This document shows positions 30,035-42,542 of a stretch of 64,000 bases of DNA, piece after piece. The notes beneath the pieces were generated by a model that worked only from the letters and a program-made list of their open reading frames with translations, made no database searches and was not told the origin of the DNA. The position numbers and the translations under genes were made by a program. Source of the stretch: Isochrysis galbana (Eukaryota > Haptophyta > Isochrysidales > Isochrysidaceae); the NCBI GenBank assembly GCA_018136815.1, contig CM030932.1, positions 6,482,315 to 6,546,314 on the forward strand, read 5' to 3'. Within the stretch, counting starts at the first letter, position 1, and each line of letters opens with the position of its first letter.

Positions 30035-30383
30035 CCATGGCCCCTTCTGCCTCTCCCTCGCTGGCTCTCCGCGCCCTTGAAGGTTGACTACAGCCTGGGG
30101 CGGCTTTGGAGATCCTAATTAATCAGGGAGGTCCAGGTGAGGATGGGTTGGTCAGAGCGACAAGCGGGCCAACGTGGGCCAGGGCGTGCGATCTATGCCC
30201 AGCTGCCCATCTCTCTGGGAGAGTCTGGATTCTGGCGCAGTCTGGGTGAGTCCCCCCTGTATGCCAAGAGGCGGCGGAGGGGGGTGGATGGTGGATGGTT
30301 CTCGCCCCTCCATCAGGGAAGTCGACGAGAGAGTGGGGGGACGCGAAGCCCCCCCTCCATGGCGACCAATCATAAGATTAGTG
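30035..30383 (-). repeat. dispersed repeat family A, diverged copy
   Basis: Shares CCTTCTGCCTCTCCCTCGCTGG, GGTTGACT..GCTGG-like, GATGGGTTGGTCAGAG and GTGGATGGTTC..CCCCTCCATC blocks with the family. It ends in the variant hairpin AATC-ATAA-GATT (30368-30379), followed on the minus strand by GGTCGCCATGG. Confidence 0.6.
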
Positions 30384-30413
30384 CCTCTCAAAGAAGTACT
30401 ACCAAAAAAATAA

Positions 30414-30604
30414 CATCTGAAGATTATGGGCTGCACACCTACTAGTCTCAGGTCCTCCCGTCACTAACTAACACCGCCCTTAGCTTCCCTCCCTCCACCT
30501 CGTTCCCTGTCCCCCTTCATTCCTTTCTCTTCGGTTTCCGGGGTCCGGCCTTGGTGCGCTACCTAAGGCCTGGTTCGGAGTGTGGGGTCGGGCAGGCCTT
30601 TTGA
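30414..30604 (+). repeat. dispersed repeat, partner of 17700-17890
   Basis: Same word order as the copy at 17.7 kb (CACACCTACTAGT to GTGTGGGGTCGGGC), likewise after an A-rich patch (ACCAAAAAAATAACATC). Confidence 0.7.
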
Positions 30605-30876
30605 TCCGCAGCATTGTTCTGCGTTCTCAAAGTACTACCAAAAATTCCATTCCGACGTTTCGTACAATGATAGCATTATGCATGCCGTATAGCGTATAGT
30701 AGATAGAAGATGGACACCAACATGCTTCCGGGCTCAGCTCATGCCGCAAGCGGAAATATTTTCTTCGGCATGTGCCGAGGAGACGGCCGCGTGTCCCTCG
30801 GATTGTTGTGACTAATTGTACACAAAACATCTGTGCATGTTACGTCCCAAGTCGGACTGGGCAGAAGCACGAGCGA

Positions 30877-33223
30877 TTAAACCGTCGGTTGCCCAATCTC
30901 GCGCGAGGAATGCAAGCACGGTGTCCGCTCCGCTACATCACCATCACCCCTAGCCTCATGAGAGGTGGTCCCGAGGGCTCGCTGCTTGCAGCAACGGGCA
31001 GCATTTGCAAGACCGCCCTCGGCACATTCTACTAACACTGAGACGGGCTTGCCGCCGCTGCATGTGGACTTGGCGGAGAGCGAGTGCCGCGCCGCATGCG
31101 CCGCGACCGCCAGCTCAATTGGGTAAGTGAGGGCGCCGGCGACCATGATGAAGGTGGCTGCAACGATCCATGCAGCACCCGGGAACGGGGATGCCTCGAA
31201 GCGATGGAGAAGAAATGCCGCGGTGAGAGGCCCGACCCCCTCCGTTAGCGCCTAGATGTGAGAGTCGCGTGGAAAGATTTGTGGGGTGTTTGTGTGGGGT
31301 CTCACGCTTCAGGATTGCAAAGATGAAGGGGACGCGGAATAGGCTCAAATGCTGTAAAGCACACCTTCATGGAAGTGACGACTCCTTGGGCCTCGCCGAC
31401 AGTGGACGGCGGAACCACCTGTATCCGGCCGCAAATGTGACGAGACTGAGCCTGCATCAAGCCCCACCCGCTAGTGATGTGGTGGCTGCGAATGGATGAA
31501 GGCGGAGACGAAAGCTGAGCGCGCTATCAGCTAGTGATACAATCCAAGCGACATACCTGCGAGGCCAATGAAGACAGCGCCGCGAATCCGACAATCGAAA
31601 GTGAGATGAGCACCTGTTAAGTGGGGGCAGAGGGGATGTTTGTGGAGCAGGCGGTTCGACCAAGCGGACACCCAGGGAGCTTGCCCAGCTCCCATCGCTC
31701 ATGGGCGTGTAGCGGGTCAAATGCATCCACTCAGGCCGGTAAGAAGCGAGCAAACTGCTCTACGTGAGGAACGGCAGCGCACCTGCGTCGCGAACAGGAT
31801 CCAGCCTGTGCTTGACAGCCCAGCGCAAGCTAGTCCTGCCGCGCCCAACGAAAAGGATAGCCTCGCCTGCGCGCCCTCCGAAAATCCACGCTCGCGGAGC
31901 ATTCGCATGCCAACGGTCTGGGAGAAGAGCGAGGTGAACCCAAAGATGGCGAGGAGTGCCGCCGTCTCCGCCTCGCCAAAGTTGAATCTGCGGCGAGCGT
32001 ACAGCGTCCCGTGCGCGACGAAGCCCCACACCTGAAGCATGAATGGGCAGACGGTTCGCGTCGGCGCGACGGAAGGTGCCTCTTGGGGCTGACTAATCAC
32101 ATGGTTGAGGACGCTCCCGAGATGCACACCATCATGCTCAAGGGACAAAGCATGTTTGCGAGCTCCCAAGTACGAAAGCAAAAGCGTTCCCGTGGACTTA
32201 TGCACGCCGATACCCCCTCCCCCTTCCACCCCCCTCGCAGCCGGATGAGGCCGTGTGCGAGCGGTATAGACTCACTGCGCAATAATAAAATCCCGTCGAC
32301 AATGCAATAAGTTGCAATGCCCACGATTGTCGCAGCAGCGCGATCGCTGAAAAAGGGTCGAAGCCAGCTGAGTTAGCCGGGAGCGGGCCCAAAAGTGCTT
32401 CTTCCGATTCGCCTCCATCCGACGACGAAGTCCTCGGCGGCTCAGTCTCCAGATCCGAGGCTCTTGCGCCGTTACCACACAAGTCACGCTGCTCGTGCGC
32501 ACTACTACTGCGGAGCCCATTGCCAACAGTGGGCCTCGGCTTTCGAGCAAGGCGGCCATCCCGAAAGCCGACCACGGCGATGAGGGCATTCAGCAGTGTC
32601 AGCCCAACACAAACATCAAGCACAAACTCGGCGGAGCGCATCTTGGCCAGCAAAGCTCCGGCAGGAGCACCTAGCAAGAAAGCAGCTCCGAGCCTACGCC
32701 AGGCCAATGGGGCGGACGAGGAGCGGTCGAGTGACGGGCGTGCAGCAGGCGGAGTGCGCGTGAGGATAGACCGCAGCGTCAACATTGAGAAGAAGGGCAC
32801 CGGCCAAGCGCACCCGCAGCCCAGCGCGAGACCGAAGGCCTCCGAGCGCCTCGCCGGCGGCACCTCATCAGCGATCAGCGCAAACGTGAGTGGCAGCGTG
32901 GCCGAGAGCGCGCCGGAGAGGGCGATCGCGACAAGGTAGGCGTCGAGAGAGTGTGAGAGCGCAAGTACTACCGATGGTGACGCTGTCCCCACCACGCAGG
33001 CCAGGAAGGGCCCTCGGCGGCCCCACCGGTCGGAAAGCGCTCCGAGCAAAGGAGCAGAGCCAAAGGCGAGGGTGCCTCGCACCGCATCGGCGTAGCCGAG
33101 GTAGGTGTAGGCGGCCACGCCATACCTCGCATCCATCATCCGCGGCGTCACCGAACGCGGCAGCGCTACCACGAGGAAATCGAGGAAGAGGATGGGCAGC
33201 ACGACATGCCAAGCAGCCCCCAT
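30877..33223 (-). CDS. major facilitator superfamily transporter, HIAT1/MFSD14-like
   Basis: Five exons: 33223-32276, 32031-31783, 31613-31557, 31418-31365, 31251-30877. All junctions are GT-AG and phase 0, giving about 560 residues. HIAT1-type landmarks are FLDFLVVALP at the N-terminus, the MFS signature GALSDRWGRRGPFL after helix 2, FALIADEVPPARRSEAFGLALG after helix 4, a hydrophilic central loop, and SQVVPPSTVGEAQGVVTSMK followed by ALTEGVGPLTAAF in the C-terminal half. The C-tail after AHAAR is Cys/Gly-rich. Eukaryotic HIAT1/MFSD14 proteins are endomembrane or plasma-membrane carriers of uncertain substrate. It is divergently transcribed from the neighbouring helicase gene, with starts 291 bases apart. 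Confidence 0.9.
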
Positions 33224-33514
33224 CGGCGCCAGCGGGCGGACAACCCCGCAAACTCTTTACTTTCTACTCTAGAGGTTACAGATAAAAGGTGTATAGCTCT
33301 ACTCTACCTCTCTCTGCTTTACACTCTAGAGTACTCTACTCTACTCTAGAGTAGAGAGAGTAGAGCTCTATCTAGCTCTATGTAGAGTAGAGTAGTCTAC
33401 TTCTAGAGTACGCTGGGAGGGGAGCAGCGAGGGAGGGAGGGAGGGAGGGAGGATGATAGCGCAGCGCGCGCGGGGGAGGAGGGGAAAAGGGGAAAGGGGG
33501 GGGGGGGGAGACGC
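33224..33514. promoter_or_regulatory. shared intergenic region of a divergent gene pair with CTCTA/TAGAG tract
   Basis: 291 bases between two start codons pointing apart. 33255-33415 is dominated by CTCTA, TAGAG and the palindrome CTCTAGAG (for example ACTCTACTCTAGAGTAGAG). A (GGGA)n and poly-G tract then lies before the helicase ATG. TAGAGT-type words also lie upstream of NDUFB9 (43811-43823), the ankyrin gene (12569-12587) and the alcohol dehydrogenase (about 16725). A promoter function is inferred from position and recurrence. Confidence 0.5.
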
Positions 33515-36500
33515 ATGGATTTGGCGGGAAACCTGCCCCCCATGTCTGGCGAGAGCGACGAGCTGGCGGAGCGGCGCCGTCAGCAGCTGGACGATGACGC
33601 GCTCGGCACCATTTCCGACGAGCTCTTCGTTGCCTACGAGCCGAGCGGCGGCTCTCCAGGGCTGCCCCACCCCGCAGATGTGGCAGAGCCTGCTTCTCTC
33701 GCTGCCACCTCTCCTCCTCCGATCAGTTACCCACTGCTTGACGCACTGCCGGGCGAGCTGGTGAGCTCAGGCAAACTGTCTTCGCTCCAGCTCCAGGCTA
33801 TCGCGCTCTGCTGCCAGCGGCATCTCGTGGTGATGCCCACCACGCCGCCTACACGCGCCGGCTTCTTCCTCGGCGATGGCGCTGGAGTGGGCAAGGGCAG
33901 GCAGCTCGCCGCCATAGTGATGGACTCGCTCGCGCGTGGGCGACCGCGACACGTGTGGTTCTCCTCTTCCTCTGATCTGCGCACCGATGCGATCCGCGAT
34001 CTGACTGACCTGGGGTGCCACGTGCCAGTGCATGATGGGTGTGTGAGCCTGGACAAGGCTAACAAGGCGCTTGGCCTCTCCAGGGACATGCAGGCGGGCG
34101 TCATGTTCTCCACCTACTCCACTCTCGTCTCGGCGACATCTGGCCAGAAGCTGAAGGGAGCCTCTCGCCTTTCCCAGTTGGTGGCCTGGTGTGGAGGCGC
34201 GAGCTTTGAAGGCTGTCTGCTGTTTGATGAGTGCCACAAGGCCAAGAACTGGACAGGCAGGGAGGAGTCATCATCCAAGGTAGACGCAACAGGCTGGATC
34301 CACTTGCACGCACCGCGGCGCAGCGTTGCCGCCGCATGTCTTTGAGAGTCTTTCATAATGAGCACGCCCGATCGTGGCCTCTCTTGCTGTCTCTCTTGAT
34401 TTATGCGATAGCTATGTATGCCTAGTGAGAGCCACCGAGAGCCCCTGATCGCTGATGTTCCTAGAGGAGGCACGGGGAGGGGGCGAGGGGACACACCGGT
34501 ACGTCTCGCCTGGAGAGTCTCACAGTTGTCCACATACATGGCGTAGTAGGTTTCCGCAGCGGTGATTGAGCTTCAGCGCGCTCTACCCCTTGCTCGTGTT
34601 GTCTACTGCTCTGCGACCGGAGCTTCCGACCTTTCGAATCTCGCCTACATGGAGCGATTGGGACTCTGGGGCTCCTTCTCGGGCTTCAAGGTTGGGTAGC
34701 CCAATGCTTGCTGCCGATCTAGGCCTGCTCGATGCCTTGCCGCTGCTATACGACACCCGATATCTACCCAATAACCTGTGCCCATTCCACTCTCGCATAG
34801 ACATTCGAGTCCTTTGTAGACGGCGTGACAAAACGTGGCGTCGGTGGTCTAGAGATGCTTGCGATCGAAATGAAGGCCACAGGCTTGTACCTTAGTCGTG
34901 GGCTTTCGTATAAAGGCGCCGAATTTGTCCTTCAGGTGAGGGCGCGTGCACCCATCACTCATAGTTGTCAACACTCTCGCGCCAAAAGTCCATGAAGCTG
35001 GTGGAGACGTGGAGCTCACGAAGTTCACCTCAAGGTCGATGATTGCTGGGCATCGGGCTCGCTTCAGCACATTTTGAAATCTCCTCCCGTTGCACTCCCC
35101 CCTCTTCTGCTCAGGTGGCACCCTTGGCGCCAGAGCAGCGAGCTGCCTTTGACGCCGCAGCATCGTTTTGGAGCGACCGTCTTCTACCGGAGCTCGAACG
35201 GGCTTCAGAGATGACGGGGGCTCCCGCCGGTCAAGTCACGCGTGCTTTCTGGGGCGCGCACCAACGGTTCTTCAAACAGCTGTGCGTGTGCTACAAGGTG
35301 CACGCTTGACTACCCATTCGTGCAAGCAGGGCCTCCCTCTTGCACAAAGGTCCTCGGTCTTGCATGCTACTCATTTGCGGTGTAATTCTACAACACGCGT
35401 CAGTCGTTTGTGTGCTGCAACGACGGGAAGGTTTGATCCGTCTCCAAAAGCTTTCAGTCGATCCGACTCCGCGATGATTGCCATGCAGGTCCCGGTCCTT
35501 GTTGAGCAAGTCGAAGCCGCCCTCGCGTCAGGCAAATGCGCCGTCATTGGCCTCCAGTCTACAGGTGCGTTGCGCAATCATCATACCGGCCGTAGCCCGC
35601 TTGTGCTGTCGGGCTTAGTGATGCTATCGCGGTGATTATTGCGAGGCTGAAAAATCTCCTTGGTGCTGTCGCAGGCGAGGCAGCTCTAGATAGATTGACG
35701 GACGAGGGCACCGTGTATTCGTGCCTCTACTCGCTTTGCAGGGAAATGCTCGTCACCTTCATCACGAACAACTTTCCCATCACAAAGCAGGTGGCACCGC
35801 GGCCTTATGCGATTGCCCTCCCACATCTCCCTCCTCTCTGTGGATCGACGTAGGGCAAGCCTACGCTTCACCCCTCATCATGTGTTCACCCTCGATTTCT
35901 GCACGATGCTGATCGTCTCAGGCTGACGCATCTTTGCGCAAGCAGCTCAATCGAGCTCGCGAGAATCTCGCTGCTGCCACAATGGCGAGAATGGAGGCCC
36001 GAACCACAGTCATGCGACCGCATGCGACCTCGGCGCAGCGTGCCGAAGCGGCAGTGATTGTGGAGCGAGAAACGACACGCGTGGGGTTCTTGGCACAAGA
36101 CGTCGCCAGACTTGAAGTGGAGGTCGCGCAAGATGAGCAAATGGCGGGTCAGGTGCGAGCGGCGCAAAACATGGGCTGGCCATCATTTTTCATGGCGTGA
36201 GGAATCGGGGCACAACACTTTCTTTGCCCAACACGGGCCCGCGCTATCAAGCCATGGAGTGACGTGGCACTAGTCACCCTCGTTGCTTGCGTATCGATTT
36301 CTCGCGTCCGCTTGACACCATACCGCTTAATTTCGGTCCCTTATTAAGGTGATCCCCGACCTAGAGGTGGCTCGAGCTCGTCTTCTGCATGTAGCGCAGA
36401 AAGAGCTCGATCTCCCTCCAGCCGCGTTGGACTCCATCATCGACGCGCTAGGTGGCTCTGAGAATGTAGCTGAGATGACGGGGAGAAAGGGGCGCATGCT

Positions 36501-39500
36501 GCGCCAAGCGCGCGGGTAAGCATCCCACTCGGGCCCAGTGTGGACACGATCGCGTTTCTTTGCCCTTACTTCCTACGCCTTGACAAACCTCTGAACTAGA
36601 AAAGCAAGTAGCAAAGTCATTCGTGGGCAACCACCCACGGACATTCTGCTCACCGGGATCTGCGAAAAGAAACCTGCGCCGCCCCTTGTCATTTTAGTCG
36701 TGAGCGCTGGGCGTGGGCTCCTCGGGCTAAGCCCGACTCTGGGGAGATGGATAATTTAAACGTCAAAGAAGCAAAGTTTTTCATGAACGGTACAAAGCTC
36801 GTGGCTATCATCTCGGACGCAGCATCAACCGGTGTGTGCGTGAGTTTCGAGAAATTTCATTGTGATGCACCGCACAACACCCACAGATGCGCATATTGCA
36901 AGACGCACGATGAATCGGGGCAGCCCCAAAGCACTTCCTCTCCGGCGCTGCATCACGTCGCCTTCAATCTGCCAAGTTTGTTTCATCTTGCACCGAGCAT
37001 CCACGTTGATGACTTGTTCTCTTACCCCGGCCACCCCTCTTCCTTCCTGACTGGTGTGCGCAGGCATCTCTCTCCATGCAGACGCTCGTGTGCCAAATCA
37101 ACGGCGCCGTGTTCACCTCACACTGGAACTCGCCTGGTCCGCCGACAAGGCTGTTCAACAGCTTGGACGTTCACACCGAGCCAATCAGACTTCCGCACCC
37201 ATCTACGTGTTGCTGTGCACGGACGTCGGAGGAGAGGCAAGGTTCGGGTCAGCCGTCGCAAGAAGATTGCAGGTGAGCTCTTACGAGAAATGTCGACCTA
37301 TCAGGCCCGCCGCTCACAGGATTCGCATCTTTTACCGAGCCCCTTTCCCCGTCCTCCCAAGGCGATGGGCGCTCTGACAAAGGGAGATCGTCGTGCCGAG
37401 ATTGGATCGCTGGATGCCTTCAATCTCGACACAGTTTGGGGCAAGAGAGCCCTAAAAGCACTCTTGCGAGCCGGCTTTGAAGGGGAGACAACGATTCTTC
37501 CACACCTGACCGACAATTCGGAAACGCTTGCCCTCGTTCACGCAGCATTTGCAGGGCTTGGTGCATCCACCGCCAAAGACCGCGACACACTTGAAGTGCG
37601 TGTTGGCTTCTTTGAGCCTCCCGCCTTCCAATGGCCAATCGCCTTGCAACATGGAGACATGAGCTCACCATTCGTCCGTGATGCCCCTTACACGCACACG
37701 GTTGTACGAATAAACACTTCAGGTAAAGAAGTTTTTGAACAGGATGCTCGGCTTACCTCTCTCACAGCAATCTCTCCTCTTTGATCTCTTCAATGCCTCG
37801 TTGTCTGCTATTGTCACTAATGCCAAGCGAGACGGGCGGTGAGGCAAGCCCCTCTGCCCTCGCCCTCGCAAGGACTCTCACTTGTCTTCCTTTGAAGTCC
37901 GATTTTCCCCCTCTCGCGTGGATCTTGCCAGCGACCCGTGGACAATGTCCCCCCCCCCCCCCTGCCCCCCAATCTTCTATTCCTAGCTACGATTCGGGTG
38001 TCGCGGACATTACCTCGGGCGCTCGTCTTGCCGAAGCTGAATCTCCGTTATGGCGTGATCCGGTTACCGGTGCGCAGGCTCGATCCGCCACGATTGAGGT
38101 TGACCGCGGAATCTCGTTCGATGCCGCTCTTCAATTCTTAGCTGAGGCCGAGGCGGCAGCATTGGGACTGCAAGGGGGAGATTCTGCTGGGCAAGAAGAG
38201 GCACAAGATGCCTCAGACCTCCAAGCAAAAGCCCGTAATCGGTACCAAACCTCGCCACACGGGACGTCTTCACATGCCGCAGCGATGAGCGCGGGGCATG
38301 AGTCGAATGATCAATCGGCTTCCCGCAGCCCTGAAGACCCCCCAGCCGAAGATGCTGCCCAAATTGGCCGAATCTCACGCACCGAGCAGATGGCTGATGA
38401 CGGCATTCGTGGACATGTGCGTCAGGTCGTAGCTGGTGGTGCTAGCGATACGTCACATCAGGTGATTGGTGATTTCGACGAGTCCGATGGAGCCGAGGAG
38501 AGCAGTGGGACCAAGGCGAATAGCTCTGATGCTCAGGCAAACGAGCGCGGCAACGAACTAGACGACGTAGAGAGAGGCGGCTTCTTCCGATCTCGCTTCA
38601 AGCACTCCGGAGAGCACCTGATGGTCCTTGCTCTACCGAAAGCCAACGACCCCTCGCTTGCGGTGTTGACGAGGCCGAATACCGGAAGATCGATGCTTGA
38701 TGAAGAGTGGCGAGACCTCCATCGCAAGTGAGTTTGCGCGCACCTTTTGGTAGACATCAGTTGTACCCTCTAAAGCTGGATGTGATGTATGCCGGAGCCT
38801 ATGCGGTGGACCCCTCTTAAATCCCCCACCCACTCCCCAGCGCACGCCACCTCTGCTTGCCCCATGCCGGAGCCACTTGCGAGACAACAAAGTGCGATGA
38901 GGGATCACCCGCCCTCTTCCATCGCTTGTCCAAATAGATACGAACGCGTGCTCCCTCATGAAGCTTCACGGGGGGAGTGGACCGCAGCATATGAAGCTGC
39001 AAACCATGAACGAGTGGGGGGAAGACTCACTCGTGTGCAATTGCTTACCGGCTCTACGCTCCCCATGCTCCCCGTACTAGAAGAGGTACTAATGCTGCAA
39101 AGGCCAGCCAGCCTCCTGAAGGCTCGGGGTATCCACTCGTCCTCATGGGATTGTTATTATATGCCAGCCAATCCTCAGAAATCCAATAATATGACCCTCA
39201 AGAACAGCACCGTCCCGCACTTTCCTGTTTGCCCAATCACCTCAGATTGTCAAGAAGTATGCTCCGGCGCTTAGCAAGCGCGACATCGCTATTTCCGCGG
39301 TTCGAGTGCAACTTGACGGCAAGCGTCTCTTGGGCGTGCGGTTTGCCCGCGCACTCATGGAAGAGCTAAAGCAGGTAGTCAATCTAAAGGACATGACCAT
39401 CTTTCACCCACCTGGGGACTTGGTCACCGTCGTCTCGACATTCACCGCCCTTTGGCCTCTCCCAATAACGTCTCGCCTTGCCTCATTCATAAAAGCCCAA

Positions 39501-40017
39501 AAATGCGGTGCATGCCACTTCGGAGCAGTCCTACCACGCCACAAAATGCTTTGAGCTACGACTCGCCTTTGTGATAAGACGCGATGGTTACCGCCCATTC
39601 ATCCCCCCTTTTTATCCACCACAGGAACTTCTCTCCTTCAATATAGCTCGCGGGTGTGTCGGCCTCAAGCTGACGACTGAAGAGCCCTCCCAAGTAGACC
39701 CAAAAGCCCTCGCCAAAGCGCTCCGACCTCCCTCCACAATACGCAGCTTTTTCGGTGGCGCCCTTGCGCCACCGCGCAATGCTCCAGCTGCGAGCACACG
39801 GATGGCGGATAGTATGCTTGTTGAACGTGTTGCTATAGTCTCGGCTTCAAAACAAGCCACAACTATCGATTTGACCGGGGCAGACGCCCCGTCATCTTCG
39901 AGTACGAGTGCCGTTTCTCACAAACGGAAGTCTGCGACGGCGCTAGGCACCGCGGGTATAGAGGGGCCTATTCCGCGAAAGAGGCGCAATGTTCTCGACA
40001 TGATGAGGAAAGTGTAG
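33515..40017 (+). CDS. SBNO: strawberry notch homologue (SBNO), DExD/H helicase-like, multi-exon
   Basis: A nuclear SF2 helicase-like transcriptional co-regulator of the strawberry notch family. Exons read include 33515-34279, 34550-34690, 34801-34935, 35115-35297, 35489-35564, 35675-35790, 35922-36152 and 36349-36515. More follow to 40017, about eighteen in all. Landmarks are [13 protein letters not shown] (Walker A), [11 protein letters not shown] (motif II, DECH), [100 protein letters not shown] (helicase C motif VI region), [37 protein letters not shown] and [10 protein letters not shown]. The last exon ends with a basic HKRKS..PRKRR tail (nuclear-signal type) after TIRSFFGG. All family blocks are in order. 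Exon edges after 36.5 kb are approximate. Confidence 0.93.
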
Positions 40018-41022
40018 GCATGCAGCAGGTACCCTGCCGCAAAGGGGTCGGATGCGCTTGAGCTAGACGACTAAAACTGTCAAATAAGTGCTTGTCTCGA
40101 GGACACCCTCGAGAGGACGACCAACATCAAACATGTTCGATCGCCAAATATGGCCGATGAAGTTGACTATGGTATTTGGTTGCATGCCACGATTCGGCGC
40201 CAGTATCGAGCGTGCCGCACGCATACCAAGCGATGCCTATAGTTTTCGTCGATGGCAAGCAAGGTGTGTCTCGCACCGTGGTTTTCTCGCTCCCTTGCCA
40301 AGGTCTAGGTGCATGTAGGTGCACGCCGTTGTGGAGATGGTGTGTGTGGCAATCACGTGTAGTGGATGAAATGTGATCGCGTGGCTCGCGATCAGCCTCT
40401 TGCTCTAGGGCGGTCAAATAGGGGCTTTTTAACTAATAGTAAGGGTTGGGCTGCATTATAAAAGCCGTGGCGCGATGCCCAATAAAAAACCTCAGGGGGG
40501 GGCCACAAGCCACTACGAAAACCTTCGCCAAGACATGTTGCGATTCGCGCCCCCACTCTCTCGCCCCCTCCGTCACGCGCGCTCACGCTCTACCCGTAAA
40601 GAATTTGCGGTCGCGCCCGCGGCGGGATCGGTTACTTTATATCTTAACTACATTTGGCATTTGATTCCCGCCCGATGCAGCGCCGTGTCGGGCTGCCGAC
40701 AGTCCGACCACCCCCTGACCCTCTGGCATCATTGCCCGCGCAGCCCACCCAGCTCCTCATAGCGCGCGCACGCGGCTACCCTGGCTACTAGAGGCCCCAC
40801 CCCGACCATCCCGACCCGCCCCTCGCAGGATTCGCCCTCTCTCGAAGTCGGCATCGAGAACTAGGATCAGCTCACCGGCGCGGCCGTTCACGCGTGGCTG
40901 ACGAGCCTCCGCGTGGAGGCTGCCTATGCGGCCATCCTCTCTAACAGTGCCAGATCCGGCGCTGATCGATGAGGCGAGACCCGTGGGCGGCCTCAGGACG
41001 GGCCTCGTTGTGGCGCTCTACG
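40018..41022. other. intergenic region
   Basis: No gene is recognised. TTTTTAACTAATAGTAAGG and a C-rich run occur near 40430-40500. A short plus-strand frame ending near 40972 (LTSLRVEAAYAAILSNSAR) is unassigned. Confidence 0.4.
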
Positions 41023-41313
41023 CGCACACCTCTCGCAAGCGCACACCTCTCGCAAGCGCACACCTCTCGCAAGCGCACACCTCTCGCAAGCGCACACCTC
41101 TCGCAAGCGCACACCTCTCGCAAGCGCGCACACCTCTCGCAAGCGCACACCTCTCGCAAGCGCACACCTCTCGCAAGCGCACACCTCTCGCAAGCGCACA
41201 CCTCTCGCAAGCGCACACCTCTCGCAAGCGCACACCTCTCGCAAGCGCACACCTCTCGCAAGCGCACACCTCTCGCAAGCGCACACCTCTCGCAAGCGCA
41301 CACCTCTCGCAAG
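41023..41313. repeat. 17-bp minisatellite, 17 copies
   Basis: CGCACACCTCTCGCAAG repeats without visible substitutions for 291 bases: sixteen 17-bp units and one 19-bp unit carrying an extra CG (near 41126). Because 17 is not a multiple of 3, every frame reads a 17-residue peptide period, and long frames occur on both strands. These are not taken as genes. Confidence 0.95.
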
Positions 41314-42114
41314 CATCCAGGGTATGCGGTATGCCGGGTGCGGCGCAGGGGTCGGGCACCACATATCCGGAGGTGGTGTTTATACAAGAAAAGGGTCGCC
41401 ACGGAAGTTCAGAGTGGCGCGATCGCGTTCATTCCTCCGCGCCCAAGGGCGTTCGGGTCCTCACGCCTTTGAGCGCGGTTCTGTGGCGACCCCTCCCTCC
41501 TTCCATGGCCCCCGCCCCCCGCCCCCCCGCCCCCCGCCCCCCGCCCCGCGCCTCACCCTCCCTCGCCCCCCTTGGGAGTCCCACCCCTAGGATTGGGACT
41601 CCCTCGTGGTGGCCCCGCATCGCGTATTGCGTATTTGGAAACGAGGGGTACCAAATGAAGGCAAATGACCTCGTCACGGCTGGAGCGGGCTGCGAATATT
41701 AGGCGCGGGCTTGGCTGGGGGTCGGAAACGCACCTCACCTCGCGGCCCGCACATCATTCCGCGCGCGCGAGTCCGGGCCCACGGGGTGTTCGTGTATCAG
41801 ACAGGCGTGGTCATGTCCTGACCGGGAGCAGGAACAAAGCTCTTTGTACTTTGTACAAATTTTTTCAAAAAAAGAATCTGGACCGGCCGCGGGTTGCGGG
41901 TGGGGACCTCAGGGGGAGGGGGGTGGGTGGGCTGGGGTCTGACTTCGGTGGAGTTCGGCCGGTCGCCCATCAACACCCCTGTTTTCAAGGATTTTGGATT
42001 TTGGCCCCCGGTGAGTTACTGTTACTATTACTGTCCTTGTCCTTGTTCCCCCAGGTCCTCTATTCATCCCCCTCCCTCTTTTCTCTTCCTCGTCTCTTCC
42101 CTGCGGCTCGGGCC
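41314..42114. other. intergenic region with C-rich tracts
   Basis: (CCCCCG)n tract at 41508-41560, an A-run at 41866-41872. No gene is recognised. Confidence 0.45.
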
Positions 42115-42542
42115 CATGGCGCGCGCCTGCGATCCCCCTTCAGGCCCCCAGGTGGCCTGCAGGGGCATGGGAGCACAGTTTAGGGGGCAAGCGAGGCTGG
42201 GGCAGGCATGGCCCTGGCCCCTCCTCCGCCTTTCCCTCGCTGGCTTTCGCGCCCCTGCAGGTCGACTGGAGCTGGCTAGGGGCTCCTGATCAGGGGGGCC
42301 CAGGGGGGGAGGGGTTGTTCAGGGCGATGGGCTGGCAAGCGAGGGCCAGGGCACGCGTTCCAGGCGAATCTGTGGGGAAAGGAGTGGGTTAGCAGGGCAG
42401 TGTGCAGTGTGCTCCTGGCAAGCCATAAGCCATAAGTAAGCCATAAGGCTAAGGCATGCAAGGAGGGTGGGTGGTTCCTCCCCCACAGCAGGGGAGGAGT
42501 GGAGAGAAGGGGGGCACGGGCGAACTAAGTATAAACTTAGTT
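42115..42542 (-). repeat. dispersed repeat family A, copy 3, with perfect TATAA hairpin
   Basis: Same unit as 29525-29936 and 58903-59325, including CCCATGGCGCGCGCCTG, CAGGTCGACTGGAGCTGGCT and AGTGTGCTCCTGGCA. It ends at the perfect hairpin 42523-42542, identical to the one at 29917-29936. A small internal expansion (AGCCATAAGCCATAAGTAAG) is unique to this copy. Confidence 0.8.

Noticed and set aside
41023-41313. CRISPR-like array
   Set aside because: The 17-bp units are directly adjacent with no unique spacers and the context is eukaryotic; it is a minisatellite.
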